This document shows, in pieces, positions 1-7,665 of a DNA stretch of 18,405 nt. The notes beneath the pieces are model-generated. The model was not told the origin of the DNA, searched no databases, and saw nothing but the letters and a program-made list of their open reading frames with translations. Within the stretch, counting starts at the first letter, position 1. The number at the start of each line of letters is the position of its first letter. The position numbers and the translations under genes were made by a program. The stretch lies in assembly GCA_045592985.1 (NCBI GenBank), contig JAZNVU010000012.1, positions 1 to 18,405 on the forward strand, in the 5' to 3' direction. Source of the stretch: UMGS172 sp045592985. Its GTDB lineage: Bacteria; Bacillota; Clostridia; Oscillospirales; Acutalibacteraceae.

Positions 1-1932
1 GGTACCGCTGTTAACGTACAGATGATGGCTTTCGGTAACATGGGTGATAACTGTGGTACCGGTGTTGCATTTACCCGTGACCCCGCTACCGGTGAGCGCG
101 GTCTTATGGGTGAGTTCCTTACCAATGCTCAGGGTGAGGACGTTGTTGCTGGTGTTCGTACTCCCATGCCCATCGCTGAGATGGCTGAGAAGTTCCCCGC
201 AGCATTCGAGGAGTTCAATAAGGTTTGTGCAATTCTTGAAGATCACTACAGAGACATGCAGGATATGGAGTTCACCGTTGAGGACGGCAAGCTTTACATG
301 CTTCAGACCCGTAACGGTAAGAGAACTGCTAAGGCTGCTCTTAAAATCGCTTGTGACCTCGTTGACGAAGGCATGATTGATGAGAAGCAGGCTGTCGCAA
401 TGATCGACCCCAGAAACCTCGATACTCTTCTCCATCCCCAGTTTGATACTAAGGCACTTAAGGCTGCTGTTCCTGCAGGTAAGGGTCTTGGCGCATCTCC
501 CGGTGCTGCTTGCGGTAAGGTTGTATTTACTGCAGAAGATGCTGAAGTATGGAATGCACGTGGTGAGAAGGTTGTTCTTGTTCGTCTCGAAACCTCTCCT
601 GAAGATATCACCGGTATGAAGGCATCTCAGGGTATTCTTACTGTTCGTGGCGGTATGACCTCTCACGCAGCCGTTGTTGCTCGTGGTATGGGTACTTGCT
701 GCGTTTCCGGTTGTGGCGACATTATTATGGACGAAGAAAACAAGAAGTTCACTCTTGCAGGCAAAACCTACAACGAGGGCGACTATATTTCTATCGACGG
801 TTCTACCGGTAACATCTACGACGGCATTATTCCTACTGTTGATGCTGAAATCGCAGGTGAGTTCGGCAGAATTATGGCTTGGGCTGATAAGTACAGAACT
901 CTTAAGGTTCGTACAAATGCTGATACTCCTGCTGATGCTAAAAAGGCAAGAGAACTCGGTGCTGAAGGTATCGGTCTCTGCCGTACCGAGCATATGTTCT
1001 TCGAAGCAGAGCGTATTGCTGCATTCCGTGAGATGATTTGCTCTGATACTGTTGAAGGAAGAGAAGCTGCTCTTGCTAAGATTCTTCCTTATCAGCAGGG
1101 CGACTTCGAGAAACTTTATGAAGCACTTGAAGGCAACCCCGTTTGCATCCGCTTCCTCGATCCTCCTCTCCATGAGTTCGTACCTACTGAAGAGGCTGAT
1201 ATTGAGGCTCTTGCTAAGGCACAGGGCAAAACTGTTGCTGATATTAAGAACGTTATTTCTTCTCTCCACGAGTTCAACCCCATGATGGGTCATCGTGGAT
1301 GCCGTCTTGCAGTTACCTATCCTGAAATTGCAAAGATGCAGACCACCGCTGTTATCCGTGCAGCACTCAATGTTAAGAAGGCTCATCCCGATTGGAACAT
1401 CGTTCCCGAGATTATGATTCCTCTTACCGGTGAAGTTAAAGAACTTAAGTACGTTAAGGATGTTGTTGTTGCTACCGCTGATGCTGAGATCGCAGCCGCT
1501 GGCTCTGACCTTAAGTATGAAGTAGGTACCATGATGGAAATTCCTCGTGCTTGCTTGACTGCTGACGATATCGCAAAAGAGGCTGAATTCTTCTGCTTCG
1601 GTACTAACGACCTTACTCAGATGACCTTCGGTTTCAGCCGTGATGACGCAGGTAAGTTCCTTTCTGCTTACTATGACACCAAGATTTACGAGAACGATCC
1701 GTTCGCAAAACTCGACCAGACCGGTGTTGGTAAACTCATGGATATGGCTGTTAAGATGGGTAAGGCTACCCGTCCCGCAATCCACTGCGGTATCTGTGGT
1801 GAGCACGGCGGAGACCCCGTTTCCGTAGAGTTCTGCCATAAGATTGGCCTTGACTATGTATCTTGCTCACCTTTCCGTGTGCCGATCGCACGCCTCGCCG
1901 CCGCTCAGGCTGCTATCAAGGAAAGCAAATAA
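1..1932 (+). CDS. ppdK: Pyruvate,phosphate dikinase, 3' part (5' end cut by window edge)
   Basis: Interconverts pyruvate + ATP + Pi and phosphoenolpyruvate + AMP + PPi; in anaerobes it usually works in glycolysis or anaplerosis in the cytosol. The reading frame is open from base 1, giving 643 residues of a family that is normally about 875 long. The phosphohistidine domain carries GGMTSHAAVVARG, with the swivelling catalytic His at fragment residue 222. The C-terminal PEP/pyruvate barrel carries CGICGEHGGDP, with the general-acid Cys at residue 599. These two sit about 232 residues below the clostridial numbering (His455, Cys831), so roughly the first 230 residues, including most of the ATP-grasp domain, lie outside the window. 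Codon use is strongly biased (GGT, GCT, CGT), as expected of a highly expressed gene. A Rho-independent terminator follows 24 bases after the stop, so it ends its transcript here. Confidence 0.97.
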   Translation, partial: GTAVNVQMMAFGNMGDNCGTGVAFTRDPATGERGLMGEFLTNAQGEDVVAGVRTPMPIAEMAEKFPAAFEEFNKVCAILEDHYRDMQDMEFTVEDGKLYMLQTRNGKRTAKAALKIACDLVDEGMIDEKQAVAMIDPRNLDTLLHPQFDTKALKAAVPAGKGLGASPGAACGKVVFTAEDAEVWNARGEKVVLVRLETSPEDITGMKASQGILTVRGGMTSHAAVVARGMGTCCVSGCGDIIMDEENKKFTLAGKTYNEGDYISIDGSTGNIYDGIIPTVDAEIAGEFGRIMAWADKYRTLKVRTNADTPADAKKARELGAEGIGLCRTEHMFFEAERIAAFREMICSDTVEGREAALAKILPYQQGDFEKLYEALEGNPVCIRFLDPPLHEFVPTEEADIEALAKAQGKTVADIKNVISSLHEFNPMMGHRGCRLAVTYPEIAKMQTTAVIRAALNVKKAHPDWNIVPEIMIPLTGEVKELKYVKDVVVATADAEIAAAGSDLKYEVGTMMEIPRACLTADDIAKEAEFFCFGTNDLTQMTFGFSRDDAGKFLSAYYDTKIYENDPFAKLDQTGVGKLMDMAVKMGKATRPAIHCGICGEHGGDPVSVEFCHKIGLDYVSCSPFRVPIARLAAAQAAIKESK

Positions 1933-1956
1933 TTGCTGACTTTATAAAACAAAATT

Positions 1957-1988
1957 ATCCGTCCGAAGAAATTCGGGCGGATTTTTTT
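1957..1988 (+). terminator. Rho-independent terminator of ppdK
   Basis: An 11-bp stem (1957-1967 with 1972-1982, one G-U pair) closes a GAAA loop and runs into a T tract at 1982-1988. Confidence 0.92.
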
Positions 1989-2019
1989 ATGCAGAGTCCG
2001 TTTTATGGGACATTGCCTG

Positions 2020-2028
2020 TGTTACAAT
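2020..2028 (+). promoter_or_regulatory. Possible extended -10 promoter
   Basis: TGT-TACAAT fits an extended -10 element. No good -35 is found at 16-18 bases, so it depends on the TGn motif. It would drive the small peptide at 2061 and the gene at 2166. Confidence 0.35.
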
Positions 2029-2060
2029 TAAGACACAAAAGAGAAAAGGAGTCTTTAAAG

Positions 2061-2123
2061 ATGTTCACGTTATTTGGTGCATCGGGTCTTTTATACGGCG
2101 TTCTTTATTTCTTTGAAAGGTAA
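2061..2123 (+). CDS. Possible 20-residue hydrophobic peptide
   Basis: An ATG 10 bases after an AAAAGGAG-type ribosome binding site (about 2044-2051) opens 20 codons that end in TAA. The peptide, MFTLFGASGLLYGVLYFFER, is almost wholly apolar and could span a membrane once. It lies behind a possible extended -10 promoter and 42 bases before the next gene, so it could be a leader or membrane microprotein. It could equally be the surviving start of a deleted gene. No family is recognised. The binding site is the main support. Confidence 0.35.
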   Translation: MFTLFGASGLLYGVLYFFER

Positions 2124-2165
2124 GAAAAAAACTAAAAGAATTGAACAAAAGAAAGGAAATTAACA

Positions 2166-2597
2166 ATGAAACAAGAACAAAAAATTTTACCATCACAAGT
2201 CCTAAAAACATTTTTAGATTTTGTAGACAATGCAAAATCAGATTATAACTTTAATCTTGAAGCAATGAAAAATGAAGAGCGAATCACACAGGATTACCTA
2301 CACAAATTAGAACTTGAAAATCTTAATTACCGTGAGCGCAGCAAGATTGCTACTCAATTAGTTTCGAATCGGCAGGCAAGAAGAAATTATAAAGATGCAG
2401 TCGAGGAACTGGAGCCTATTGTAGATTTCTTTGATGATCCTCAAAACAAAGTACTTATAAAAAAGATGTCAGAGCTTTTAGGTCAAATTCGCAAAGTGGA
2501 AAGTTATCACCAAAGACGTTTTTATGTACCTAAAGTGATACCGGGAGAAACAATTAAAACCGATAACGAGATAGCCTTAATGGCTGAAGTTTCGTAA
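2166..2597 (+). CDS. Conserved hypothetical protein, 143 aa, charged and helical
   Basis: Function unknown. The start ATG follows AAAGGAAATTAAC, a usable ribosome binding site. The protein has no signal peptide or membrane segment. It is rich in Lys, Glu and Arg and looks mostly helical. Visible landmarks are an N-terminal LKTFLDFVD block, a central YRERSKIATQL-NRQARRNYKD block, and a C-terminal LLGQIRKVESYHQRRFYVP block. From memory, small proteins with this pattern occur in Firmicute phages and integrative elements; this was not checked. It is followed 10 bases later by the broken SWIM gene and probably shared a transcript with it. AT-rich codon use contrasts with ppdK just upstream and suggests acquired DNA. 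Confidence 0.8.
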   Translation: MKQEQKILPSQVLKTFLDFVDNAKSDYNFNLEAMKNEERITQDYLHKLELENLNYRERSKIATQLVSNRQARRNYKDAVEELEPIVDFFDDPQNKVLIKKMSELLGQIRKVESYHQRRFYVPKVIPGETIKTDNEIALMAEVS

Positions 2598-2607
2598 GGA
2601 GGAAATT

Positions 2608-2906
2608 ATGAGTTTTAAAATTGGATTTACTGCAGAAACAGAGCACTTGTTGAAGGCAGCAAAACCTATGACGTAGAATTTTCTTATAAAGATGAAGATA
2701 TCACAGGACTTGTTTGTAACTGCTACTGCATCGGTGCCTGCAAGCACGAGTTTGCGACTATGCTGCAGCTTCGCGATATTCTTGCAATAATTAAAAATGA
2801 GTACCCGTTCATCGACCATAATGATTACCTCGCCGCCATAAGTAAATCAAGTTTTTTTGAGTGCGTCATCGACGGTAACACTAAGGGTACAATCACAATG
2901 GGGTGA
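2608..2906 (+). pseudogene. SWIM zinc-finger protein, broken by a one-base frameshift
   Basis: A strong ribosome binding site (AAGGAGG at about 2597) precedes ATG 2608. That frame, MSFKIGFTAE..., stops at a TAG after 22 residues. From about 2637 the next frame continues with NRALVEGSKTYDVEF and then the SWIM motif CNCYCIGACKH (C-x-C-x5-C-x-H), then HEFATMLQLRDIL, and ends at TGA 2904-2906. Adding one A to the A-run at 2636-2638 (GCAGAAAC to GCAGAAAAC) joins both frames into exactly 99 residues. SWIM domains bind zinc and act in DNA or protein binding. This could be a real decay mutation or a sequencing or assembly error; the intact ribosome binding site and otherwise intact frames fit either recent loss or error. 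Confidence 0.82.
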
Positions 2907-3029
2907 CAATTTATAGCAAAAGGCATTAATATGCTTAAATCATTACAACACTTAGATGCGGTCATTTTTCTCTTAATTGAACTATATTGGCTGAAAAATA
3001 GAATTCCTGTCGTTTTGGTGGGGATTCTA

Positions 3030-3056
3030 TTGAATTTTTTATCGAAATGTGATAAT
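3030..3056 (+). promoter_or_regulatory. Likely promoter of the DMT transporter
   Basis: TTGAAT, a 15-base spacer and GATAAT preceded by TGT (extended -10). The spacer is short, but the extended -10 compensates. It ends 36 bases before the chosen start codon. Confidence 0.5.
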
Positions 3057-3092
3057 GTAGTACTAGTTTTTTCTGTGAGGGTAGGATTTAAG

Positions 3093-3983
3093 ATGAAGAA
3101 AACCTATTTATTGGCGGGAACTGCCATTTTGTTGTGGTCTACGATGGCAACTGTTTCCAAATTGTTGCTTGGAAACTTTGATAAGTACCAGGTACTTTGT
3201 GTGGGCGCGTTGTTTGGGTCGTTACTGTTGTTTGTGGTGAATTTGTTTACCGGCAGACTGAAAAAGATGAAGCATTACCGTCCAAAGGATTACTTACATA
3301 TGTTAGGCTCCGGTCTTTTGGGCAATTTTTTTTATTATGTATTTTATTATGCCGGTGCAAGCCTATTGCCTGCCTCTCAGGCGTTTATTGTTAACTACTT
3401 GTGGCCTATTATGAGCGTGGTTTTTGCCTGTGTTTTAATAAAAGAAAAACTGACTGTGCGCAAGGTTATTGCCTTTGTAATGTCATTTTTGGGTGTTGTT
3501 ACGGTAGCAGGTGATGACTTACTTCGGTTTGACCTCCAAACGCTCTCAGGTATGGGATTGTGTGCTGCAGGTGCTGTGTGTTACGGTGCCTTTACGGTTC
3601 TTAATAAAAAATGGAATTGCGATGCTCAACTCGGAATGATGATGTCTTTTGGTGTGTCTTTTCTGTTGAGTCTGACTTTGAATGTGCTGAACGGCACCGA
3701 GTGGTCTTTGAATAGTGTACAGCTTATCGGTCTTGCATGGAACGGCATGTGCTGTATGGCTGCGGGCAGTGTTTGTTGGGCGTTGGCACTGGCAGACGGG
3801 AACACAGCCAAGGTGTCCAATCTGGCGTATATCACACCTTTTCTGTCGCTTGTATGGACGTTCCTTGTTTTAAAGGAGCCTATAGACCCAATATCTATCC
3901 TAGGTCTTTGCATAATCGTTGTGGGCATTTTTATTCAGTTGAAAGACAAAAATTCCACAGTTGTAAAACGAGAACAATTATGA
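3093..3983 (+). CDS. EamA/DMT-family transporter
   Basis: An integral membrane protein of 296 residues with about ten hydrophobic helices, the usual size and layout of drug/metabolite transporters built from two EamA repeats. Repeat 1 ends in NYLWPIMSVVFACVLIKEKL and repeat 2 in YITPFLSLVWTFLVLKEPI; both show the conserved end-of-helix Lys-Glu turn. The reading frame is open from 2931, but ATG 3093 is chosen because MKKTYLLAGTAILLWST is the typical EamA beginning, it follows a GAGGGTAGG ribosome binding site, and the promoter at 3030-3056 lies inside the longer reading. The substrate cannot be told from sequence; the family exports or imports small metabolites. A promoter for the next gene overlaps its last codons. 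Confidence 0.93.
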   Translation: MKKTYLLAGTAILLWSTMATVSKLLLGNFDKYQVLCVGALFGSLLLFVVNLFTGRLKKMKHYRPKDYLHMLGSGLLGNFFYYVFYYAGASLLPASQAFIVNYLWPIMSVVFACVLIKEKLTVRKVIAFVMSFLGVVTVAGDDLLRFDLQTLSGMGLCAAGAVCYGAFTVLNKKWNCDAQLGMMMSFGVSFLLSLTLNVLNGTEWSLNSVQLIGLAWNGMCCMAAGSVCWALALADGNTAKVSNLAYITPFLSLVWTFLVLKEPIDPISILGLCIIVVGIFIQLKDKNSTVVKREQL

Positions 3984-3989
3984 TACAAT
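3961..3989 (+). promoter_or_regulatory. Promoter of the ABM-domain gene, inside the end of the transporter gene
   Basis: TTGTAA, exactly 17 bases, then TACAAT preceded by TGA (extended -10). It overlaps the transporter stop codon and lies 27 bases before GTG 4017, so the small gene can be transcribed on its own. Confidence 0.55.
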
Positions 3990-4016
3990 TAATGAAAAAG
4001 CAAGGAGTTGTTTTGT

Positions 4017-4304
4017 GTGTATACTATATATGTAAAATTTGAATGTTTGCCCGAAAAACGCGAGGCGTTTATTAAAAAAGTGAAAGAAACGGGTGTTTTA
4101 GACGCAATCCTTAAAGAAGATGGATGTATTAAATACGATTATTATTTGTCGGAAAAGAATCCGAATGAACTTTTGTTAATTGAACAGTGGGAATCGAAAC
4201 AACATCAACAGATACATATTGAACAACCTCATATGGCACAACTTCGTAAGTTTAAGGGGGATTATATCACCAAAACTATTTTGGGTGAAGTAGAACTGCT
4301 GTAA
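4017..4304 (+). CDS. Antibiotic biosynthesis monooxygenase (ABM) domain protein
   Basis: A 95-residue cytosolic protein beginning MYTIYVKFECLPEKREAF, with the DGCIKYDYYLSEKNPNELLLIEQWESK core typical of the ABM/YgiN dimeric ferredoxin-like fold. Family members act as quinol or heme-related monooxygenases or as small-molecule binding proteins; the substrate here is unknown. GTG 4017 is chosen because AAGGAG (4002-4007) sits 9 bases upstream; the TTG at 4008 touches that site and is too close. It has its own promoter and no clear terminator behind it. Confidence 0.88.
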   Translation: MYTIYVKFECLPEKREAFIKKVKETGVLDAILKEDGCIKYDYYLSEKNPNELLLIEQWESKQHQQIHIEQPHMAQLRKFKGDYITKTILGEVELL

Positions 4305-4322
4305 TTTCAGTGGAGTTAAAGC

Positions 4323-4679
4323 ATGAAAAAGTGTATAGAATTAGTTCTGATAATATGTTGTCCGTGTTATGGATAATGAAAATAACGCGCATTATTATTT
4401 CAGAACGGATTATTCGGCTGTGCTTTCATCTGCCTAGGCTCTATGGATATTCCTGCTGCAGCACTTGACGGTACCAAAGATAATGTTGCTGTAAAAATTG
4501 TCGAAACAACCACCGATACTAATGTAACGGTTGCTTCAGACGAGTCTGCCAAAACCTTTGAGATTATTGTTGAACTCCGTCTTACCAATCCTGCTGATTA
4601 CAGTGACAGCATTGCTGTAAATACCGTTACTTATTGTTTTGGCAACGGTAACAGTAGTATTGTTAACTATGGCGAATAA
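4323..4679 (+). pseudogene. Possible remnants of a decayed exported protein
   Basis: No intact gene fits this stretch. At 4323 an ATG, 7 bases after GGAG, opens MKKCIELVLIICCPCYG, which looks like the start of a signal or lipoprotein peptide but stops at once. A second open stretch (4386-4679, first ATG 4443) has no ribosome binding site. It reads like an extracellular beta-rich segment full of Thr, Asp, Val and Asn and ends at TAA 4677-4679. The two pieces are in different frames. The most economical reading is one exported protein that has lost its middle and frame, but no family is recognised and the pieces may be unrelated. Confidence 0.35.
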
Positions 4680-4713
4680 TTTATTTATACTTTAAAATCA
4701 ACTAATAATTAAC

Positions 4714-4751
4714 AAAGCCCGACACTTAGAAAAAGGGTCGGGTCTTGTTTT
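4714..4751 (+). terminator. Rho-independent terminator after the decayed gene
   Basis: GCCCGAC (4717-4723) pairs with GTCGGGT (4737-4743), one G-U pair, followed by CTTGTTTTAT. It is a relic in the right place for the end of the lost gene at 4323-4679. Confidence 0.7.
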
Positions 4752-4782
4752 ATAAAATCACTTTAAATGATGATTTCAAGTG

Positions 4783-4822
4783 TTGAAATAGTTTGAATTG
4801 TGTGATAGACTGATTTTATAAA
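4783..4822 (+). promoter_or_regulatory. Promoter region of the PHP/FAD operon
   Basis: Two overlapping readings exist: TTGAAA (4783-4788) with GATAGA (4804-4809), spacer 15; or TTGAAT (4793-4798) with TATAAA (4817-4822), spacer 18. The second matches the vegetative consensus better. Either would start the operon at 4857. Confidence 0.5.
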
Positions 4823-4856
4823 ACAAAAAATCTCAAAGGTGAAAGTGGTAATTGTT

Positions 4857-5534
4857 ATGTACAAATATGAAACCCATCTTCACACATACCCGGTCAGTCT
4901 TTGCGCCAAATGCGGAGTGGAAGAAACTTTGAATTTCTATAAAACACTCAATTATGACGGTGTTTTCATCACCAATCATTTTATAGATGGTAATATAAAT
5001 ATTGATAAAAGCCTGCCTTATGAGGAAAAAATTAATTTTTATTTTTCTGATTATGACAATGCCGTAGAGTATGGACAAAAAATAGGTATCAAAGTGTTTT
5101 TGGGTGTCGAACTGTCGTTAAAAGGTACCGACTTCTTGGTTTATGGGCTGAATAAGGAGTGGTATTTTGCCAATCCTCAGATTGAAAATATGAATAAAAA
5201 AGAAGAGTTAATATTCATGATTGAAAGTGGTGCGTTGGTTATACAAGCACATCCATACCGTGAGGCAGCTTATATCGACCACATAAGGCTGTTTCCAAGA
5301 CAAGTACACGGTGTTGAGGTTATAAACGCTAATAGGACTGAGTTTGAAAATAAAATGGCAAAACTATATGCCGAAAATTACGAACTTTTGGAGCTTGCAG
5401 GGTCGGACAACCATCAAGGTCCAAAACAGACTCGTTTGGCAGGTGTTTGCTCCGAAACACCTATCCAAAACGAACTTGATTTTGTTAACCGTGTTAAGAA
5501 CGGTGAAATGAAAATATTCCATACTGAAATTTAA
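4857..5534 (+). CDS. PHP-domain metal-dependent phosphoesterase
   Basis: A 225-residue cytosolic protein of the polymerase-and-histidinol-phosphatase (PHP) superfamily, which hydrolyses phosphoesters with two or three bound metals. Metal-ligand motifs appear in order: HLH (7-9), NHF with His41, GVELS with Glu85, QAHPYR with His132, and GSDNH with Asp184 and His186. ATG 4857 is chosen because MYKYETHLHT places the first motif at the usual distance from the N-terminus, and AAAGTGG lies 8 bases upstream; a longer GTG start at 4839 lacks a ribosome binding site. It lies 13 bases before the FAD-dependent oxidoreductase, so the two are probably one transcript. The substrate is unknown: members range from histidinol phosphatase to nucleotide and sugar phosphatases. 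Confidence 0.9.
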   Translation: MYKYETHLHTYPVSLCAKCGVEETLNFYKTLNYDGVFITNHFIDGNINIDKSLPYEEKINFYFSDYDNAVEYGQKIGIKVFLGVELSLKGTDFLVYGLNKEWYFANPQIENMNKKEELIFMIESGALVIQAHPYREAAYIDHIRLFPRQVHGVEVINANRTEFENKMAKLYAENYELLELAGSDNHQGPKQTRLAGVCSETPIQNELDFVNRVKNGEMKIFHTEI

Positions 5535-5547
5535 GGGAGAAATTATC

Positions 5548-6711
5548 ATGAAAAAGTATGATGTTGCCGTTTGTGGCGGCGGTTTTGGTGGAATTTCTGC
5601 GGCATTGGCGGCGGCAAGAGAAGGTAAGAAAGTTATTCTTTTTGAAAAGGAATATATTTTAGGCGGTCTTGGTACTGCAGGGCTTGTTACCATTTATCTT
5701 CCACTTTGTGACGGGTTTGGCCACCAAGTATCTTTTGGTATTGCAGAGGAACTTTTCAAATTGTCAATTACCTATGGCGCAGAGGACAGTTACCCTGAAA
5801 ACTGGCTTGACGGCATAGGCACCCGAACCGAAAACGATAAACGCTATCAGGTTACATACAATGCTCAGGTTTTTGCAATTTTGGCTGAACAACTGCTTTT
5901 AAAAAACAATGTCGATATTATGTACGGCAGTTATGTTGTTGCAACTGACGTAGAAAATAAAAAAATCACAAAACTGTATATTGAGAATAAATCAGGCAGA
6001 ATGGAATATGAAGTAGGTTCGGTAGTTGATGCAACGGGTGACTGTGACATTGCAAAATTTGCAGGTGTACCAACTGCTTTACACCATGAGGGCAATGTGT
6101 TGGCTGCTTGGTATTATTTCACTGATAAACGTGGATATAGATGTCAGGGGTTAGGTGCTTCTGATGTTCCCGAAGAGGAACGTACAGGCAAAGAACCCGC
6201 ACACCTTGTCAACCGTCGTTTTAGTGGTGTTGATGGTGAAGAAATTTCCGAGTTGGTTTGCCTTTCGCATCAAAAGACATTAGAGCATTGGCTGGAAAAA
6301 CGCGAAAAGAACCCCGAAACGGTTATTTCAACCATTGCTACAATTCCTCAACTTCGTATGACACGCAAGATTGTTGGTGAATACGTTCTTAAAAGCGAAG
6401 AAATGCACACATATTTTGAGGATTCTATCGGCATGGTTTCCAACTGGAAAAAGCGCGGACCGATATACGAAGTGCCGTTTACTACTCTTTATAGCAAAGA
6501 GGTGAAAAATCTTATTACGGCAGGAAGATGCACCTCGGTTGACGATACTTTATGGGACGTTATGAGGGTTATACCTTGCTGTGCCGTTACGGGTCAAGCA
6601 GCAGGTACTGCCGCCGCTATGACTGATGATTTTGCGTCACTTAATGTTAAAGAACTGCAAAAGAAACTTGTGGAAAACGGTGTTGTTTTACACGAAAAAG
6701 ATATCATGTGA
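5548..6711 (+). CDS. FAD-dependent oxidoreductase (FAD_oxidored family)
   Basis: A 387-residue flavoprotein. The N-terminal dinucleotide-binding fold is clear: GGGFGG at residues 10-15 and the ribose-binding Glu at 34 (VILFEKE). A second FAD contact block, VVDATGDCDIAKFAG, lies near the middle, and the C-terminal LITAGRCTSVDD...AVTGQAAGTAAAM segment is the typical FAD-binding end of PF12831-type proteins. The redox substrate is not known. The start ATG follows AAGGGAGAAATTATC. It is the second gene of the operon with the PHP phosphoesterase and is closed by a terminator 5 bases after the stop. Related proteins often sit in clusters for sugar or acid breakdown, which would fit the hydrolase-rich genes nearby, but this is inference. 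Confidence 0.92.
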   Translation: MKKYDVAVCGGGFGGISAALAAAREGKKVILFEKEYILGGLGTAGLVTIYLPLCDGFGHQVSFGIAEELFKLSITYGAEDSYPENWLDGIGTRTENDKRYQVTYNAQVFAILAEQLLLKNNVDIMYGSYVVATDVENKKITKLYIENKSGRMEYEVGSVVDATGDCDIAKFAGVPTALHHEGNVLAAWYYFTDKRGYRCQGLGASDVPEEERTGKEPAHLVNRRFSGVDGEEISELVCLSHQKTLEHWLEKREKNPETVISTIATIPQLRMTRKIVGEYVLKSEEMHTYFEDSIGMVSNWKKRGPIYEVPFTTLYSKEVKNLITAGRCTSVDDTLWDVMRVIPCCAVTGQAAGTAAAMTDDFASLNVKELQKKLVENGVVLHEKDIM

Positions 6712-6716
6712 ATTTG

Positions 6717-6746
6717 AAGCGGGGTTATAAACTCCGCTTTTGTTTT
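6717..6746 (+). terminator. Rho-independent terminator of the PHP/FAD operon
   Basis: AAGCGGGGTT (6717-6726) pairs with AACTCCGCTT (6730-6739), one G-U pair and a 3-base loop, followed by TTTGTTTT. Confidence 0.88.
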
Positions 6747-6835
6747 ACTGCGAAAATAGTTAATTAAGAGGGTCTTAAATAAAAATTTAAAATTATGATG
6801 ACTGTATATTAAAGTGCATATTTCTCTGCTTTTTA

Positions 6836-6862
6836 TTGAAATGTTTTTGTGTTTGTGATAAT
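6836..6862 (+). promoter_or_regulatory. Likely promoter of the GDPD-M20-hpt operon
   Basis: TTGAAA, 15-base spacer, GATAAT preceded by TGT. It ends 46 bases before the TTG start at 6909, in a 197-base gap that otherwise holds only the upstream terminator. The layout is the same as at 3030-3056. Confidence 0.5.
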
Positions 6863-6908
6863 ATGTTAGTGTTATGGTTTTATTTATAAGTTTTAGGGTG
6901 GTGTTGTT

Positions 6909-7637
6909 TTGGATACCGTTAAAATTGATTTAAAAAACGTAAAGATGATTGCACACCGAGGGTTGAGTGGTATTGAAAGAGAAAATACGTGTCCGGCGTT
7001 TGTCGCGGCCGGTAATCGCAGTTATTTTGGTATTGAGACCGATGTACATATTACCGCTGACGGCGAGTTGGTCGTTATACATGACGAAACTCTGACAAGA
7101 GTAACTGACGGTGCATGTGAAATTAACGTTGAGCAGAGTAACTATGCTGATTTTAAGGAAATTCAGTTACCCGATAGAGACGGTTGTTTTGACAGAACAG
7201 ATATAAGAGTACCACGTCTTGCCGAGTATATAAAGATTTGCAAAAAGTATGAAAAGGTTTGCGTCCTTGAATTAAAAAACCATTTTAAAAGGGAAGATGC
7301 CATAAAGATAATTGATACACACAAGGCTCTTGATTATCTTCACGGCGTTATATTTATTTCATTTGATTTTGAGAACTGTGTTATTTTACGTGAACTTTTA
7401 CCCACTGCTAAAATACAATATTTAACTTCGCACGAAGTTACTGATGAACTAATAAATAAACTTGTTGAATTTAAACTAGATCTGGATATACATTATCAAA
7501 GACTCAGTAGTGAGATTATCGGTAAGTTGCATTCTTTAAACATAGAAATCAACTGTTGGACCTGCGATAACAAAGAAGTTGCAGAAGAACTTGTGACCAT
7601 GGGTGTTGACTTTATTACGTCAAATATTCTTGAATGA
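6909..7637 (+). CDS. Glycerophosphodiester phosphodiesterase family protein
   Basis: A 242-residue TIM-barrel enzyme that splits glycerophosphodiesters to glycerol 3-phosphate and an alcohol. Catalytic landmarks are AHRG (His16, Arg17), EN at 24-25, the metal ligands in GIETDVHIT (Glu43, Asp45), the second catalytic His58 in VVIHDETLTRVT, and LELKNH further on. No signal peptide or membrane segment is seen, so it acts in the cytosol. The start is a TTG placed 5 bases after AGGGTGGTG; no ATG lies in a suitable place upstream of the barrel. It is followed 28 bases later by the M20 peptidase and probably heads a three-gene operon. The exact substrate is not visible. Confidence 0.92.
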   Translation: MDTVKIDLKNVKMIAHRGLSGIERENTCPAFVAAGNRSYFGIETDVHITADGELVVIHDETLTRVTDGACEINVEQSNYADFKEIQLPDRDGCFDRTDIRVPRLAEYIKICKKYEKVCVLELKNHFKREDAIKIIDTHKALDYLHGVIFISFDFENCVILRELLPTAKIQYLTSHEVTDELINKLVEFKLDLDIHYQRLSSEIIGKLHSLNIEINCWTCDNKEVAEELVTMGVDFITSNILE

Positions 7638-7665
7638 CCTTTTGTGCTGCTAGGGGGTAAGTTTA

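Noticed and set aside
2931..3092. Longer N-terminus for the DMT transporter
   Set aside because: It has no ribosome binding site, the promoter 3030-3056 lies inside it, and the first EamA helix starts at ATG 3093.
4345..4375. Sequence similar to the 6857-6875 promoter downstream part (GATAATATGTT...GTGTTATGG)
   Set aside because: No -35 element is present upstream and the spacing differs; in AT-rich DNA the match may be chance.
6747..6908. Riboswitch or leader RNA before the GDPD gene
   Set aside because: The leader after the promoter is only about 40 bases and shows no stable stem other than the upstream terminator.
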